Source of the DNA: PUPG01 sp031323845
Lineage (GTDB): Bacteria; Bacteroidota; Bacteroidia; Bacteroidales; UBA7960
Reading direction: 5' to 3'
NCBI GenBank assembly: GCA_031323845.1
Contig: JAVIYP010000013.1
Location: forward strand, 1-51,859
DNA: 51,859 nucleotides
Below the pieces are notes generated by a model that was not told the DNA's origin, searched no databases, and saw only the letters and a list, made by a program, of their open reading frames with translations. The translations under genes and the position numbers were made by a program. Each line of letters opens with the position of its first letter. The first letter of the stretch is position 1. This document shows, piece after piece, positions 8,731-18,800 of this stretch.

Positions 8731-10932
8731 ATGAGATTGTTAATCATTTCAAACAGACTGCCCGTTGCCGTGAGCAAGGAGAGTGATGGCACGTTTAAAG
8801 CAGAAAAAAGTGCCGGAGGCCTGGTATCAGGACTGAGTGATTATTTAACAGGGCTTGGCAAAAACAGCGGACCGGTAACGGAATACCTGTGGATGGGCTG
8901 GCCTGGTTTGTCTGTCAAACCAAAACACCACGACCAGGTGCGGCAGAGGGTCAGGGAAAACTTTAATGCTGCACCCATCTTTCTTGAAAAAGAGTTGATG
9001 GAGAACGTGTACCTGGGATTTTGCAACAAGACCATCTGGCCGCTGTTCCATTATTTTCCGCAACACGCCCGCTTTGATATGCATTTCTGGGCCGATTACC
9101 AAAAGATGAACGAAATCTTTTGTGAGGAAATACTGCGTGTGTTAAGGCCTGATGATGTAATCTGGGTACACGACTATCACTTAATGTTACTGCCCGGACT
9201 GTTGCGTGAAAAGGTAACAAACCCCATTGGATTTTTTCTTCACATACCTTTCCCGACGTATGAAATGTACAGGCTGTTGCCGGCTGAAAGCAGAACAAAG
9301 GTGTTACAGGGCCTTATGGGCTGCGACCTGATCGGTTTTCACACGCATGACTACAGTCAGTATTTTCTGAGATGTGTGCTCAGGGTGCTGGGCAGGGAAA
9401 ACCACATGGGGCGGATTGATATGCCAGATCATACGGTTGAGGTAGAGACCTTCCCGATGGGTATTGACTATGCCAAGTTTCACTCGATGGATGTTTCTCC
9501 TTTCCGGTCGCACAAGGCAGGACCCGGTGAGCCCAAAATGGTGCTGTCGGTTGACCGCCTGGATTACTCAAAAGGAATCGTCAACCGGCTGAAAGGCTTT
9601 GAGCTTTTCCTGCTCAGGTATCCCGAATGGCGTGGCAAGGTGTATTTGAACATGATCGTGGTGCCTTCAAGGACGGGAGTAAGCACCTACCTGCAAATAA
9701 AAAAACGCCTTGATGAGCTGGTAGGAAGGATCAATGGCCAGTATGGCTCCATTACCTGGACGCCGGTTATTTATCAGTACACATCCCTGCCGCATAAAGA
9801 ACTTATTGCCCAATACCGGATGTGTGACGTAGCCTTGCTTACACCCTTGAGAGATGGCATGAACCTGGTGGCTAAAGAGTACATTGCATCACTTACTGAT
9901 CAGAAAGGAGTGTTGATACTTAGTGAGTTTACCGGGGCTGCCAAGGAGCTTAGCGAGGCAGTCATTATCAATCCAAACAGTTACGATGAAATTGCCGATT
10001 CCATTGCAGAGGCTCTGGATATTAAGGGGAAGGAACAGGTCAGGGGTAATGTTATCATGCAGAAAAGGTTGAAACGGTATACCGTTACCAAATGGGCCAA
10101 TGATTTCGTGCGTGTCCTTCTGGAGTCGTCGGAAAGGTCGCAGTACACCGCACGAAAAAAGTTGCTGAATGAAGATTTGATTTCCTTAATGCATAAAGCG
10201 TATCGTGCTGCAAAGAGACGTATTATTATTGTGAATTATGATGGCACACTGGTTCCGTATTCAAAATATCCGACCCATGCAGCCCCTCCTGACGCCTTGC
10301 TGGGTATTTTGCAAAACATAGATGCTCAGGAAAATACGGATATGGTGATTATTAGCGGCCGCAGCAAGGATGAACTAGATTCCTGGCTGGCAACGCTGCC
10401 GGTAAACCTGACTGCAGAACACGGGTCATGGATCCGGGAGGCGGAAACTGCTGATTGGAAGCTTTTTAAGCCGTTGTCGCAGGAATGGAAAAAGGAGATC
10501 ATTCCCATTTTGGAAATGTATTCAGACCGATTGCCGGGTGCCTACCTGCATGAACGTGCTTACTCCCTGGCATGGCATTACGATAAAGCCGATGTGGAGC
10601 AGGCAGCCAAACTGGTAACAGAGGTAAACGACCATCTGTTAAGCATTACAACAAACATTAATTTGCAGGTGCTCCAGGGAAACGGAGTCATAGAAGTCAG
10701 CAATTCAGGTATTAACAAAGGTGAGCTTGCCATGCACTGGTTATCCAAAAAAGAATATGACTTTGTGCTTGCCATGGGTGCAGGATGGTCTGATGAATTA
10801 TTGTTCCAGACCTTACCGGAACATGCGTGGTCTGTTAAAGTGGGGATGAGCCAGACCGATGCCAGGTTTGTTATCAGAAAACAGGATGATGCTGTCAGGA
10901 TCCTTGAGAAGCTAATACAACCGTTGTCATAA
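8731..10932 (+). CDS. otsA: Trehalose-6-phosphate synthase with degenerate phosphatase domain
   Basis: 733 residues. Residues 1-480 form a GT20 trehalose-6-phosphate synthase with the typical WMGWPG loop, WVHDYHLMLLP, HIPFPT, DRLDYSKGI and LLTPLRDGMNLVAKE. It joins UDP- or ADP-glucose to glucose-6-phosphate. Residues 490-733 are laid out like trehalose-phosphatase but have lost the essential HAD residues. Motif I reads VNYDGT, with Asn502 replacing the nucleophile Asp, and the metal motif GDDxTDE reads GAGWSDE at 683-689. The domain is therefore probably a pseudophosphatase with a structural or regulatory role, as is known for plant class II TPS proteins. The fused beta-PGM-phosphatase gene upstream carries the intact motifs. 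Confidence 0.92.
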   Translation: MRLLIISNRLPVAVSKESDGTFKAEKSAGGLVSGLSDYLTGLGKNSGPVTEYLWMGWPGLSVKPKHHDQVRQRVRENFNAAPIFLEKELMENVYLGFCNKTIWPLFHYFPQHARFDMHFWADYQKMNEIFCEEILRVLRPDDVIWVHDYHLMLLPGLLREKVTNPIGFFLHIPFPTYEMYRLLPAESRTKVLQGLMGCDLIGFHTHDYSQYFLRCVLRVLGRENHMGRIDMPDHTVEVETFPMGIDYAKFHSMDVSPFRSHKAGPGEPKMVLSVDRLDYSKGIVNRLKGFELFLLRYPEWRGKVYLNMIVVPSRTGVSTYLQIKKRLDELVGRINGQYGSITWTPVIYQYTSLPHKELIAQYRMCDVALLTPLRDGMNLVAKEYIASLTDQKGVLILSEFTGAAKELSEAVIINPNSYDEIADSIAEALDIKGKEQVRGNVIMQKRLKRYTVTKWANDFVRVLLESSERSQYTARKKLLNEDLISLMHKAYRAAKRRIIIVNYDGTLVPYSKYPTHAAPPDALLGILQNIDAQENTDMVIISGRSKDELDSWLATLPVNLTAEHGSWIREAETADWKLFKPLSQEWKKEIIPILEMYSDRLPGAYLHERAYSLAWHYDKADVEQAAKLVTEVNDHLLSITTNINLQVLQGNGVIEVSNSGINKGELAMHWLSKKEYDFVLAMGAGWSDELLFQTLPEHAWSVKVGMSQTDARFVIRKQDDAVRILEKLIQPLS

Positions 10933-11032
10933 CAGGTTATAGAACAGACTTTCCTGTTTATTGCAACCGGTGAATGTTCTCGCTGATCTGAATTATTTAC
11001 AGAGTATTTTTGTGAAATAAGTTCCTTTCTCC

Positions 11033-11059
11033 GGACAGGCGGGACACCTGGCCTGTTCC
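11033..11059. terminator. Candidate bidirectional terminator hairpin
   Basis: GGACAGGC and GCCTGTTCC flank a 10-base loop and can pair with a one-base bulge. It lies between the converging otsA and aldehyde dehydrogenase genes, where a shared terminator is expected. There is no long T run, so rho-independent activity is uncertain. Confidence 0.4.
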
Positions 11060-11064
11060 GTTTG

Positions 11065-12429
11065 CTACCTGATAACGACGGTTTTGATGTTTGTAAATTC
11101 ACGGATTCCGACACAGGATAATTCCCTGCCGTACCCGCTGTCACCAATGCCGCCAAAGGGAAGCCGCGGATCGGACTTTACCATATCATTAACAAAACAG
11201 CATCCTGCCCGGAGTTCCATTTCTGCGATTCGCTTTCCGCGATTGCCGTCGCCGGTAAAAACGGCAGCACCCAGTCCGAATACCGTGTTGTTTGCGAGGC
11301 GAACGGCATCGGCTTCATCTTTAGCCTCAATAATGGCTGCAACGGGACCAAAAAGTTCCTCATCGAATGCCGGCATACCGGGAGTTACATCAGTCAATAC
11401 CGTGGGAGGGTACCAGGCGCCTTTTTGATCCGGAATTTTTCCTCCGAGCTCGCAACGGGCTCCTTTTTCGATGCTGCGCAGCACCTGTTCATGCAACTCG
11501 TCGCGCAGCGAAACAGACGCTTGCGGGCCTACGTCGATTTCTTCAAGAACCGGATCTCCCATTGACTTTTTTTGCATTTTTTGAATAAAGAGTTCCACAA
11601 AAGCCTCGTACACTGGTCTCACAGCGATAAAACGTTTGGCAGCAATGCAGCTTTGCCCGCTGTTGATCAGCCTGCTGTTTACACAAAGCTCAGCAGCGGT
11701 ATCCAGGTCGGCATCTTCCAGTATGATGTACGGGTCGCTGCCGCCAAGCTCCAGCACTGTTTTTTTTAGCATCTGTCCGGCTTTGGCCGCAACCGCCCTT
11801 CCCGCCGGAACGCTGCCTGTGAGCGTCACTGCCTTTACCAGTGGGTTTTCGATCAGTTGCCCCACGTTTTTCCCGGGCACTTTTAAGGTGCGGAAAAGGT
11901 GGTCCGGAAAACCGGCATCCCGAAACACTTTCTCTATCAGCAGTGCCGAACCCGTTACGTTGGAAGCATGCTTCAGCAAAACGCCGTTGCCTGACATCAG
12001 CGCAGGGGCAGCAAAACGAAAAACCTGCCAGAATGGGAAATTCCAGGGCATCACCGCCAGTACGACACCCAGGGGACGGTAGGCAATATAGCTCTCAGAG
12101 GCGTCGGTGGAAACACTTTCATTGGAAAGAAAAGCCTCTGCATGGTCTGCATAATAATCGCAAACCGAAGCGCATTTCAGCACTTCTGCCCGCGATTGTA
12201 CAATCGGCTTACCCATTTCCAGGGTGATCATCTTTGCATACTCTTCGGTATTTGTACGAAGCAGATCAGCAACGAGCTTCATGACAGACTTCCTGACTGC
12301 AAAATCCGTATGTTCCCAAAGCTTTTGTGCTTTAGCGCATTTCCCGATGATCAGGGCAGATGCCTCCATGCTGTGTTCAGCGTATTCGGCAATTATGGAA
12401 CCGCATACCGGGTTGATGGATTGTAACAT
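11065..12429 (-). CDS. NAD(P)-dependent succinate-semialdehyde dehydrogenase (aldehyde dehydrogenase family)
   Basis: 454 residues from the ATG at 12429, the usual start for this subfamily (MLQSINP). An upstream in-frame start at 12531 would add 34 residues with no family likeness. The fold of the aldehyde dehydrogenase superfamily is clear. PWNFPFW marks the cofactor pocket, LTGSVPAG the Rossmann turn, LELGGSDPYI the general-base Glu, and NSGQSC the catalytic Cys261. Length and motifs are closest to the Sad/GabD-like succinate-semialdehyde dehydrogenases. Substrate assignment within this superfamily is weak without tests. It converges with the trehalose genes and is followed upstream by an MscS gene on the same strand. 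Confidence 0.85.
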   Translation of the reverse strand: MLQSINPVCGSIIAEYAEHSMEASALIIGKCAKAQKLWEHTDFAVRKSVMKLVADLLRTNTEEYAKMITLEMGKPIVQSRAEVLKCASVCDYYADHAEAFLSNESVSTDASESYIAYRPLGVVLAVMPWNFPFWQVFRFAAPALMSGNGVLLKHASNVTGSALLIEKVFRDAGFPDHLFRTLKVPGKNVGQLIENPLVKAVTLTGSVPAGRAVAAKAGQMLKKTVLELGGSDPYIILEDADLDTAAELCVNSRLINSGQSCIAAKRFIAVRPVYEAFVELFIQKMQKKSMGDPVLEEIDVGPQASVSLRDELHEQVLRSIEKGARCELGGKIPDQKGAWYPPTVLTDVTPGMPAFDEELFGPVAAIIEAKDEADAVRLANNTVFGLGAAVFTGDGNRGKRIAEMELRAGCCFVNDMVKSDPRLPFGGIGDSGYGRELSCVGIREFTNIKTVVIR

Positions 12430-12482
12430 TATCAACTTAATTTTAGTGAACTGTTTCGATTGATGAGATGCTGGCCGGCAAC

Positions 12483-13406
12483 TCACTTTTGTTCTTTTTG
12501 CTGCATCACGACACGGGTGACGGGCAAACAATGGGGATATTCTTTTTGGATGAACTCCACCAGCTTCTCACGAATATAAACCCTCAGATCCCAGGCCTTG
12601 GGAGAACTTTCTGCGCTCATCAGCGCTCTTATCTCCAAGGTATTGGGAGTTGCATTGGTTACCTGCAGCACATCTACTCTTCCGTCCCAGAGCGGGGTTG
12701 TTTTCAGCAGTCGCGACAATTCTTTCCTGAGTGCTTCTACCGGCATGCTGTAATCGGTGTAAATGAACACCGTACCAAGAATGTCGGCAGAAGTGCGGGT
12801 CCAGTTCTGAAAAGCGTTCTCCAGGAAATAGGTGGAAGGCACCACCAGGCGACGCTGATCCCAGATCTTGATCACCACATAGGTCAGGTTGATCTCTTCG
12901 ATCCAGCCCCACTCGTTCTCAACAATAACCACATCGTCCATGCGGATGGGCTGGGTGATGGCAATCTGCAAGCCGGCCAGAATCGTGCCCAGTACTTTTT
13001 GCGCTGCCAGTCCGAGGATCAGGCCTGCCAGTCCGGCGGAGGCGAACAAACTGATGCCTATATTTCTGAATCCGTCAAAAAGCATAAGCGTTGCACTGAT
13101 TGCAATGACAATGATGATGAAGACCAGTATCTTTTCAAGAATATTGTATTGGGTATAAACCTTCCTGCTGTGCAAGTTGTCGGCCTGACTGATGTCGTAC
13201 CTCTTTAGCAAGCCCAGTTTGGCTGTTCGCAGGAAAGCAACTAGCGCCCAGCTCACGGCAACAATGATAAACACTGAACCCAGAAGGCCAAGGTAGTGTT
13301 GCAGCTCCTGCGGGACAACGGCAGCATCCGGAACAATGATCTTAAGCAACAGTGCCAGCAGCAGGATCAGTACAGGGAAAATAAAACGTTTGATCAATGG
13401 TATCAT
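12483..13406 (-). CDS. MscS-family mechanosensitive ion channel
   Basis: 307 residues with four hydrophobic segments (about 8-28, 38-60, 88-110 and 112-140). The last is the pore helix GLAGLILGLAAQKVLG, followed by the MscS core with TQPIRMDDVV and VVPSTYFLENAFQNW. It differs clearly from the shorter MscS at 155-1048 and resembles the class with an extra N-terminal membrane segment. It ends 54 nt upstream of the aldehyde dehydrogenase start on the same strand, so the two may share a transcript. The pair of MscS genes bracketing the trehalose genes is the basis for calling this an osmotic-stress island. Confidence 0.93.
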   Translation of the reverse strand: MIPLIKRFIFPVLILLLALLLKIIVPDAAVVPQELQHYLGLLGSVFIIVAVSWALVAFLRTAKLGLLKRYDISQADNLHSRKVYTQYNILEKILVFIIIVIAISATLMLFDGFRNIGISLFASAGLAGLILGLAAQKVLGTILAGLQIAITQPIRMDDVVIVENEWGWIEEINLTYVVIKIWDQRRLVVPSTYFLENAFQNWTRTSADILGTVFIYTDYSMPVEALRKELSRLLKTTPLWDGRVDVLQVTNATPNTLEIRALMSAESSPKAWDLRVYIREKLVEFIQKEYPHCLPVTRVVMQQKEQK

Positions 13407-13507
13407 GCTTGATTAGGTTTTAGCCTTTATGATGCAGGTAAGATTAACAAAACGTAAATATACAATTTTCCCGCTTTGTTCCATGTCTTCCTTTTGGCCT
13501 TTTCGTG

Positions 13508-13515
13508 TATCTTTG
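13508..13515 (+). promoter_or_regulatory. Candidate -7 box for hydF
   Basis: TATCTTTG, matching TAnnTTTG, ends 20 nt before the chosen hydF ATG at 13536. It supports this start over the upstream ATG at 13476, which would put the promoter inside the coding region. No good -33 TTG is seen. Confidence 0.55.
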
Positions 13516-13535
13516 TAGTTCATCAAGCAAAAATC

Positions 13536-14765
13536 ATGGCTAAAGGCAGGGAATCCAAACCACATATCGGCATTTTCGGGCGCCGCAATAACGGTAAGAG
13601 CTCATTGATAAACGCCCTTGCGGGGCAGGACATTGCCATTGTATCCGAGGTGCCGGGTACAACCACTGACCCTGTCAGGAAATCGATGGAGATCCCGGGT
13701 ATTGGGCCGGCGATACTGGTTGACACGGCCGGCATTGATGATATCGGTGATTTGGGAAGCAAGCGTGTGAGCCGCAGTCTGGCTGCGTTAAGAACCGTTG
13801 ACCTTGCCTTGCTGGTGATCACCGGTAATGTGTTTGGCGAGCCGGAGGAAAAGCTCATTAAGGCTTTTGAAAAGCAGGAGGTGCCCTTCCTTGTCGTTCA
13901 CAACAAATCGGACATTGAAGCACTTAACGAATCATTGGCCACAAAGATCGCCGGCGACTACGAGGCGCCTGTACTGTCTTTTTGTGCGCTCAGGCCTGAT
14001 AATCTCGGGGAGCTGACTGGTGCACTCAGGCAAACAATGCCTGAAACGGCTTACCGGGCAAAGAGCCTGCTGGGTGATTTGTTAAGCTATGGAGATCTTG
14101 TTGTGTTGATCACACCCATCGACACTGAGGCACCGGAGGGCCGGCTAATATTGCCCCAGGTGCAGGCAATCCGCGACATTATCGACAACGACTGTATTGC
14201 GGTGGTGGTCAAGGAAAAAGAAGTTGATGCACTGATGAAGATACTGCAGCCAAGGCCCAGCCTGGTGGTCACCGACAGCCAGGTATTTCTCCGGGCTGAC
14301 GCATCCATACCCAAAGACATTCCTCTGACCAGCTTCAGCATCATGCTGGCCCGGCATAAAGGCGATTTTCAAAACTACCTTCGTGGCACACCCCGGATTG
14401 ACGCACTGAAAGACGGAGACCGCATTTTACTGCTCGAGTCATGCACCCATCACGTTGCGTGCGATGATATCGGAAGGGTGAAAATCCCCCGCTGGATGAG
14501 TGCCTATTCGGGGAAAAAGCTGGAATATGACGTAGTGGCCGGACTTGGAGAACTGCCGCGTCCCATCACCGATTATTCACTGGTGGTGCAATGCGGCGGC
14601 TGTATGATTACACGCAAACAGATTATCAACCGTCTCAGGCCGGCTGTTGAAGCCGGAGTGCCTGTGACCAACTATGGTATGGCCATCGCCTGGATGCACG
14701 GCATCTATCACAGGGCGGTTGCGCCTTTTGTAAAGCTGAAGGAACAAGAACATGATTATCTTTAA
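13536..14765 (+). CDS. hydF: FeFe-hydrogenase H-cluster maturation GTPase HydF
   Basis: 409 residues. HydF is the GTPase scaffold that carries the 2Fe precursor to the hydrogenase. The N-terminal GTPase shows the P-loop GRRNNGKS (15-22), PGTTTDP, DTAGIDD and HNKSD. The C-terminal iron-sulfur region has C303-T-H305 and C353-x-x-C356. The residue before C353, His in the commonly quoted CxHx(46-53)HCxxC motif, is Gln352 here. All three cysteines are kept, so the cluster site is likely functional. hydE follows 47 nt downstream. Neither hydG nor a hydrogenase gene is in the window. Confidence 0.95.
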   Translation: MAKGRESKPHIGIFGRRNNGKSSLINALAGQDIAIVSEVPGTTTDPVRKSMEIPGIGPAILVDTAGIDDIGDLGSKRVSRSLAALRTVDLALLVITGNVFGEPEEKLIKAFEKQEVPFLVVHNKSDIEALNESLATKIAGDYEAPVLSFCALRPDNLGELTGALRQTMPETAYRAKSLLGDLLSYGDLVVLITPIDTEAPEGRLILPQVQAIRDIIDNDCIAVVVKEKEVDALMKILQPRPSLVVTDSQVFLRADASIPKDIPLTSFSIMLARHKGDFQNYLRGTPRIDALKDGDRILLLESCTHHVACDDIGRVKIPRWMSAYSGKKLEYDVVAGLGELPRPITDYSLVVQCGGCMITRKQIINRLRPAVEAGVPVTNYGMAIAWMHGIYHRAVAPFVKLKEQEHDYL

Positions 14766-14812
14766 TATAAAAAGGCCTGACCGGTAAAAGCCCGGCACAA
14801 ACTGAAAAACAA

Positions 14813-15895
14813 ATGGAATTACTGATCCGTGACATACTTAAGAAGGATTCGTTTACCAAACAGGACCTCGTTACGCTGTTATCAGCCGATGAGGCTTCGC
14901 GCCAGCTGGTTTTTGCCAGGGGAGAGCAGGTAAAGAACGAGTATGTGGGCAATAAGGTGTATTACCGCGGCCTGATTGAATTCTCGAACCTTTGCGGAAA
15001 AAACTGTCTGTATTGCGGTATCAGGGCAGGCAACAAGGAGGCTCACCGCTATGAAGTCACCGAGCAGGAAGTGCTTGAAGCGGCCCGCTACGCCTGGGAG
15101 AACAAGTTTGGCAGCCTTGTCATACAGGCCGGCGAACGCAGCGGCACGCGATACGTGCAACGCATCGAGCGCCTCGTAAAAATGATCAAGCAGATGAGTA
15201 ACGGTGAGTTGGGCATTACCCTTTCTTTGGGAGAACAGAGCGAGGAGACCTACCGCCGGTGGTTTGAAGCCGGTGCGCACCGCTACCTGCTACGTATTGA
15301 GGTTTCCAATCCGGACCTTTATCCTTTATACCATCCCGGCAACAAAAAACACGACTACCGGGAACGCCTTGATGCCTTGTACCGCTTGCGAAAAGTGGGT
15401 TACCAGGTGGGCACCGGTGTGATGATCGGCTTACCGTTTCAGACAATAGAAGACCTTGCCGACGACCTGCTGTTCTTCGTTGAGCACGACATCGACATGG
15501 TCGGTATGGGACCTTACATCGAACATGAGCAAACACCGATGTACCAATACAAGGATAAGCTGCTTCCGAAAATGGAACGCTTTTACCTCAGCCTGAAAAT
15601 GGTGGCCGTATTGCGTATTCTGATGAAAGACATCAACATAGCCGCCACCACCGCCATGCAGGCTATTGACCCCATGGGTCGTGAAAAATCGATCAAGGTA
15701 GGTGCCAATATCATTATGCCCAACCTCACCCCGACAAAATACAGAGAGGACTATTTACTTTACGAGGACAAGCCCTGTACCGACGAGGATGCCGAGGAGT
15801 GCAAGCGTTGCCTGGAAGCACGGATACATATGGCCGGTGGCCAGATTGGATACGGAGAATGGGGCGATTCAAAGCATTTTAAGAAAAGAACCTGA
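14813..15895 (+). CDS. hydE: FeFe-hydrogenase H-cluster radical SAM maturase HydE
   Basis: 360 residues, the normal length. The radical SAM CxxxCxxC motif is C61-GKN-C65-LY-C68. Further family features follow: GLIEFSNLCGKNC, QAGERSGT, SLGEQSEETY, and the GTGVMIGLPFQT loop after the substrate barrel. HydE acts with HydG and HydF in building the dithiolate-bridged diiron unit of FeFe-hydrogenase. Its stop codon overlaps the start of the next gene (TGATG at 15893-15897), a sign of translational coupling to the large dikinase-like protein. Confidence 0.95.
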   Translation: MELLIRDILKKDSFTKQDLVTLLSADEASRQLVFARGEQVKNEYVGNKVYYRGLIEFSNLCGKNCLYCGIRAGNKEAHRYEVTEQEVLEAARYAWENKFGSLVIQAGERSGTRYVQRIERLVKMIKQMSNGELGITLSLGEQSEETYRRWFEAGAHRYLLRIEVSNPDLYPLYHPGNKKHDYRERLDALYRLRKVGYQVGTGVMIGLPFQTIEDLADDLLFFVEHDIDMVGMGPYIEHEQTPMYQYKDKLLPKMERFYLSLKMVAVLRILMKDINIAATTAMQAIDPMGREKSIKVGANIIMPNLTPTKYREDYLLYEDKPCTDEDAEECKRCLEARIHMAGGQIGYGEWGDSKHFKKRT

Positions 15896-18800
15896 TGGCC
15901 AACAAAAAGTTTACATCCGGGGCGTTGCAGGTAAACTTGGAGGAAACCCGTACTGCCGAAATCAATATTCCCGATTCTCACAAGGAAATCATAGCGCTGT
16001 CGAAAGATCACTGGGGTATAAATAAACGGACGTTCGAATTCTTTCAGGAACTACATCATCCCTATTCAAACTATGGAGTTGTCGTGGAAGAATACAGGAA
16101 AATCCTGCTTGGCGACAAATGGTTTTATCAAAAACAGGAAGATTCCGGCCATGTTTTTCTGAACCTGCTGAACATAGCCGCCGAGCTGTTCAGGATGCCC
16201 CTCAAGGAAGAGGAACTGGCCCAGTTGCTTCGCAGCTATCTTGAGTTTTTTGGAAGTTGCGAACAGGCTGATGAAGTCTGTTCCGAAAAACTGTTGCACC
16301 ACCTTGTCGAACAGCTGAATTACCTGTTGGAGAACCGCCCGGAGCTGCTTGTAAAACATGCTGACCAGCTTAAAACCCATCTTGGCTGGGCTGCCGGCCA
16401 TAACACTGTTAAAAAGGAACTCTTTACAGTTCTTCATAAAATCGTAAGGCAAAGCCTCGAGATCTGGCGTTCGACTTCCCCGGCAGAAGAATGGTTCAAT
16501 AAATACCGCCATTTGTTCTCCAGGGATTATTCGGAGGTGGAAGCGGCAATAGGCGCACCTTTTTTCGAACGGCAGCATTTGTTGCTTTCCGAATCAAAAA
16601 ACTGGTCTGATTTATGTGACAAGGTGTTGTTTTACAACGAAATTGCCGGCCACTACACCCAAATGATCGACCGCTTTGAAAAACACATAGAACGTTTTTA
16701 CTACATCCTGTTCCTGCTTTACCTGCCCGGTATGAAAGCCCGGCAAACCCAGCTTTTATACGCCCTCAACAAGGTGTTGCGCAACATCCGTAACGAAGTT
16801 GATAACGACGATTTTTCTCATTTCCTTGATAATATTTTCCTGCTTTTTGAAGAGCTGAAGACATCCTGTATGGCTACCGTACTCGATTGTGTACTGACTC
16901 TTGGAAAGGAGGTTATTGAAACCAAAGATAAAAAACTGATCAGCTATTTCGAGAACAAGCTTATCGTCTTTGGCTTTGTCAATCCGGGATCGGTTTACAT
17001 CCAGGAAAACTGGCAGTTGAAAACCGACCCCAATCATCTGAAAAATATCAGGGTATGGCTTGAGCTGATCATGCATGCGCCCTATACGTTCCGCAAACTG
17101 CTGTCGGCCCTTATTGTGAACCTGCGCCTGGGCGGTATTTTCATTTTTGACACCGACCTTTTTCAGCGCGACATCACACGCCTTCTCAACAGCGATATCT
17201 CACCGCTCTACAAGCAGATAAAACAGCTCACTCGTATCTTCCCCGTGTATTTTAATGAGATAGGTGCCGAGGGAGAACTGCGTGATGTGACCACGGTGAT
17301 GGACGAACTGTCGGGCCGGCAGGACAAGCTGATTCATTTTCTGCGAAAGCAGGTGCATATTGAAGGAAACAATACACATATTGAGCTTTGCAGAAAGATA
17401 TTCAGGTTTTGGTATGATGGTGAGAAAGGGCCGCTGGAAGAGATCCTGCCCCCGGATGTTTCACAAAGCCTCGATCTGCAAAGCCGGTGGTTTAAGGGAG
17501 TAAACCAGCTCATACATAAGCTGTGCAGCAGCAGGCACTGCCTTCCTGACGATTTGCTGCTGATGACCGATCCGGCCTTTGCAAAGTTGGTTGAAGATAC
17601 AGAACATAACAACGAGGATGACAAGACCAGGCTCACGCTGTTGTTTAAGCTTTATGCGCTTCTGCGCGAAAAATATTCGTTTGACATTGCCGACCTGACG
17701 GTGCATCTTAAAAGGTATCGCTTTTTTACTGATGATGAAGTACAATCCCTTCAGCATTTACTGGCTGAGCGTCCGGATGAGGCCCTGGTGCTGATCTTTG
17801 ATTATATAGAACGCCTGAACCAGGTGATCTTTGATCCCGAACACAGTGAGGGCTGGGAGAGCATCTATCACAAAAGACACATTGCTTTCGGTATTCCGTC
17901 AATGTATGGTCAATACCGTGAAGATAAGTTTGAAGCACTCGGGTTGATATTCCGGCTTGAGCGACAGGCAGCCCGGTTAATGGAGGATAAAGTTTTTTCC
18001 CTTAAAGCCGAATATGTCACCGCCAGATCATTGAGAACCTCATTCGACATACTCTCGCTGTTCAGGCGTGGGCTAGAACTGGACGGGGTCAGCAGCCAGG
18101 GGTTTGAAGCAAACCTGAAAATGCTTAAATACGGACTGACCAGCGAAAGCTTTTCACTGGCTCAATTCATTAACCTGTTTCAGTTTTTGGCAAAAAATGT
18201 GAAAGAGATCACCAATACCTACTTTTTTGGTTTTTATGATCAGCCCCTGAGGGTAATCATTCCCCGGATTTTCTTCCAGGACAAAGAGCTTTCAGAAAAA
18301 GAAAAGAACCAGCTGATCACCAGGCATTCGGAGACCTTCTACCGTGAAATCATGTCGGCTTCTTTTCTCATACAGCAACTCGACAGCTACATAAGTCGCA
18401 TGGTACATACCCTGCAGAACATGGTCGACAATTTTCCGCTGGCAATCATCCGCGATATCATGTCGTACAATCGTGATCTGGTTATCAGTCCGTTATATGA
18501 GGAAAGCCCTGAAATTGACAACCAGATCTTTCTCGGCTCCAAGGCTTATTTTCAGAAGAAGCTGTATATGCAGCATTTTCCTGTGCCTCCGGGATTTGTG
18601 CTGAGTACTGAGGTGTTTCGCCGGAGGCGGGCCATTATGGCGAATGCCAGCTTAAAGCAGGAAGTCTTTGACCTGGTGTTCCAAAATATTAAACGTCTTG
18701 AAGAAATGACCGGCAGGATTTATGGAGGAACCCCCAACCCCTTGTTGCTGTCGGTCAGGTCGGGTACAGCCATCTCCATGCCGGGAGCCATGAATACCTT

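Noticed and set aside
8731..10932. Frameshift or truncation explaining the odd phosphatase motifs of OtsA
   Set aside because: The frame is open and the fold is full length; the changes are point substitutions, so this is a degenerate domain and not a broken gene.
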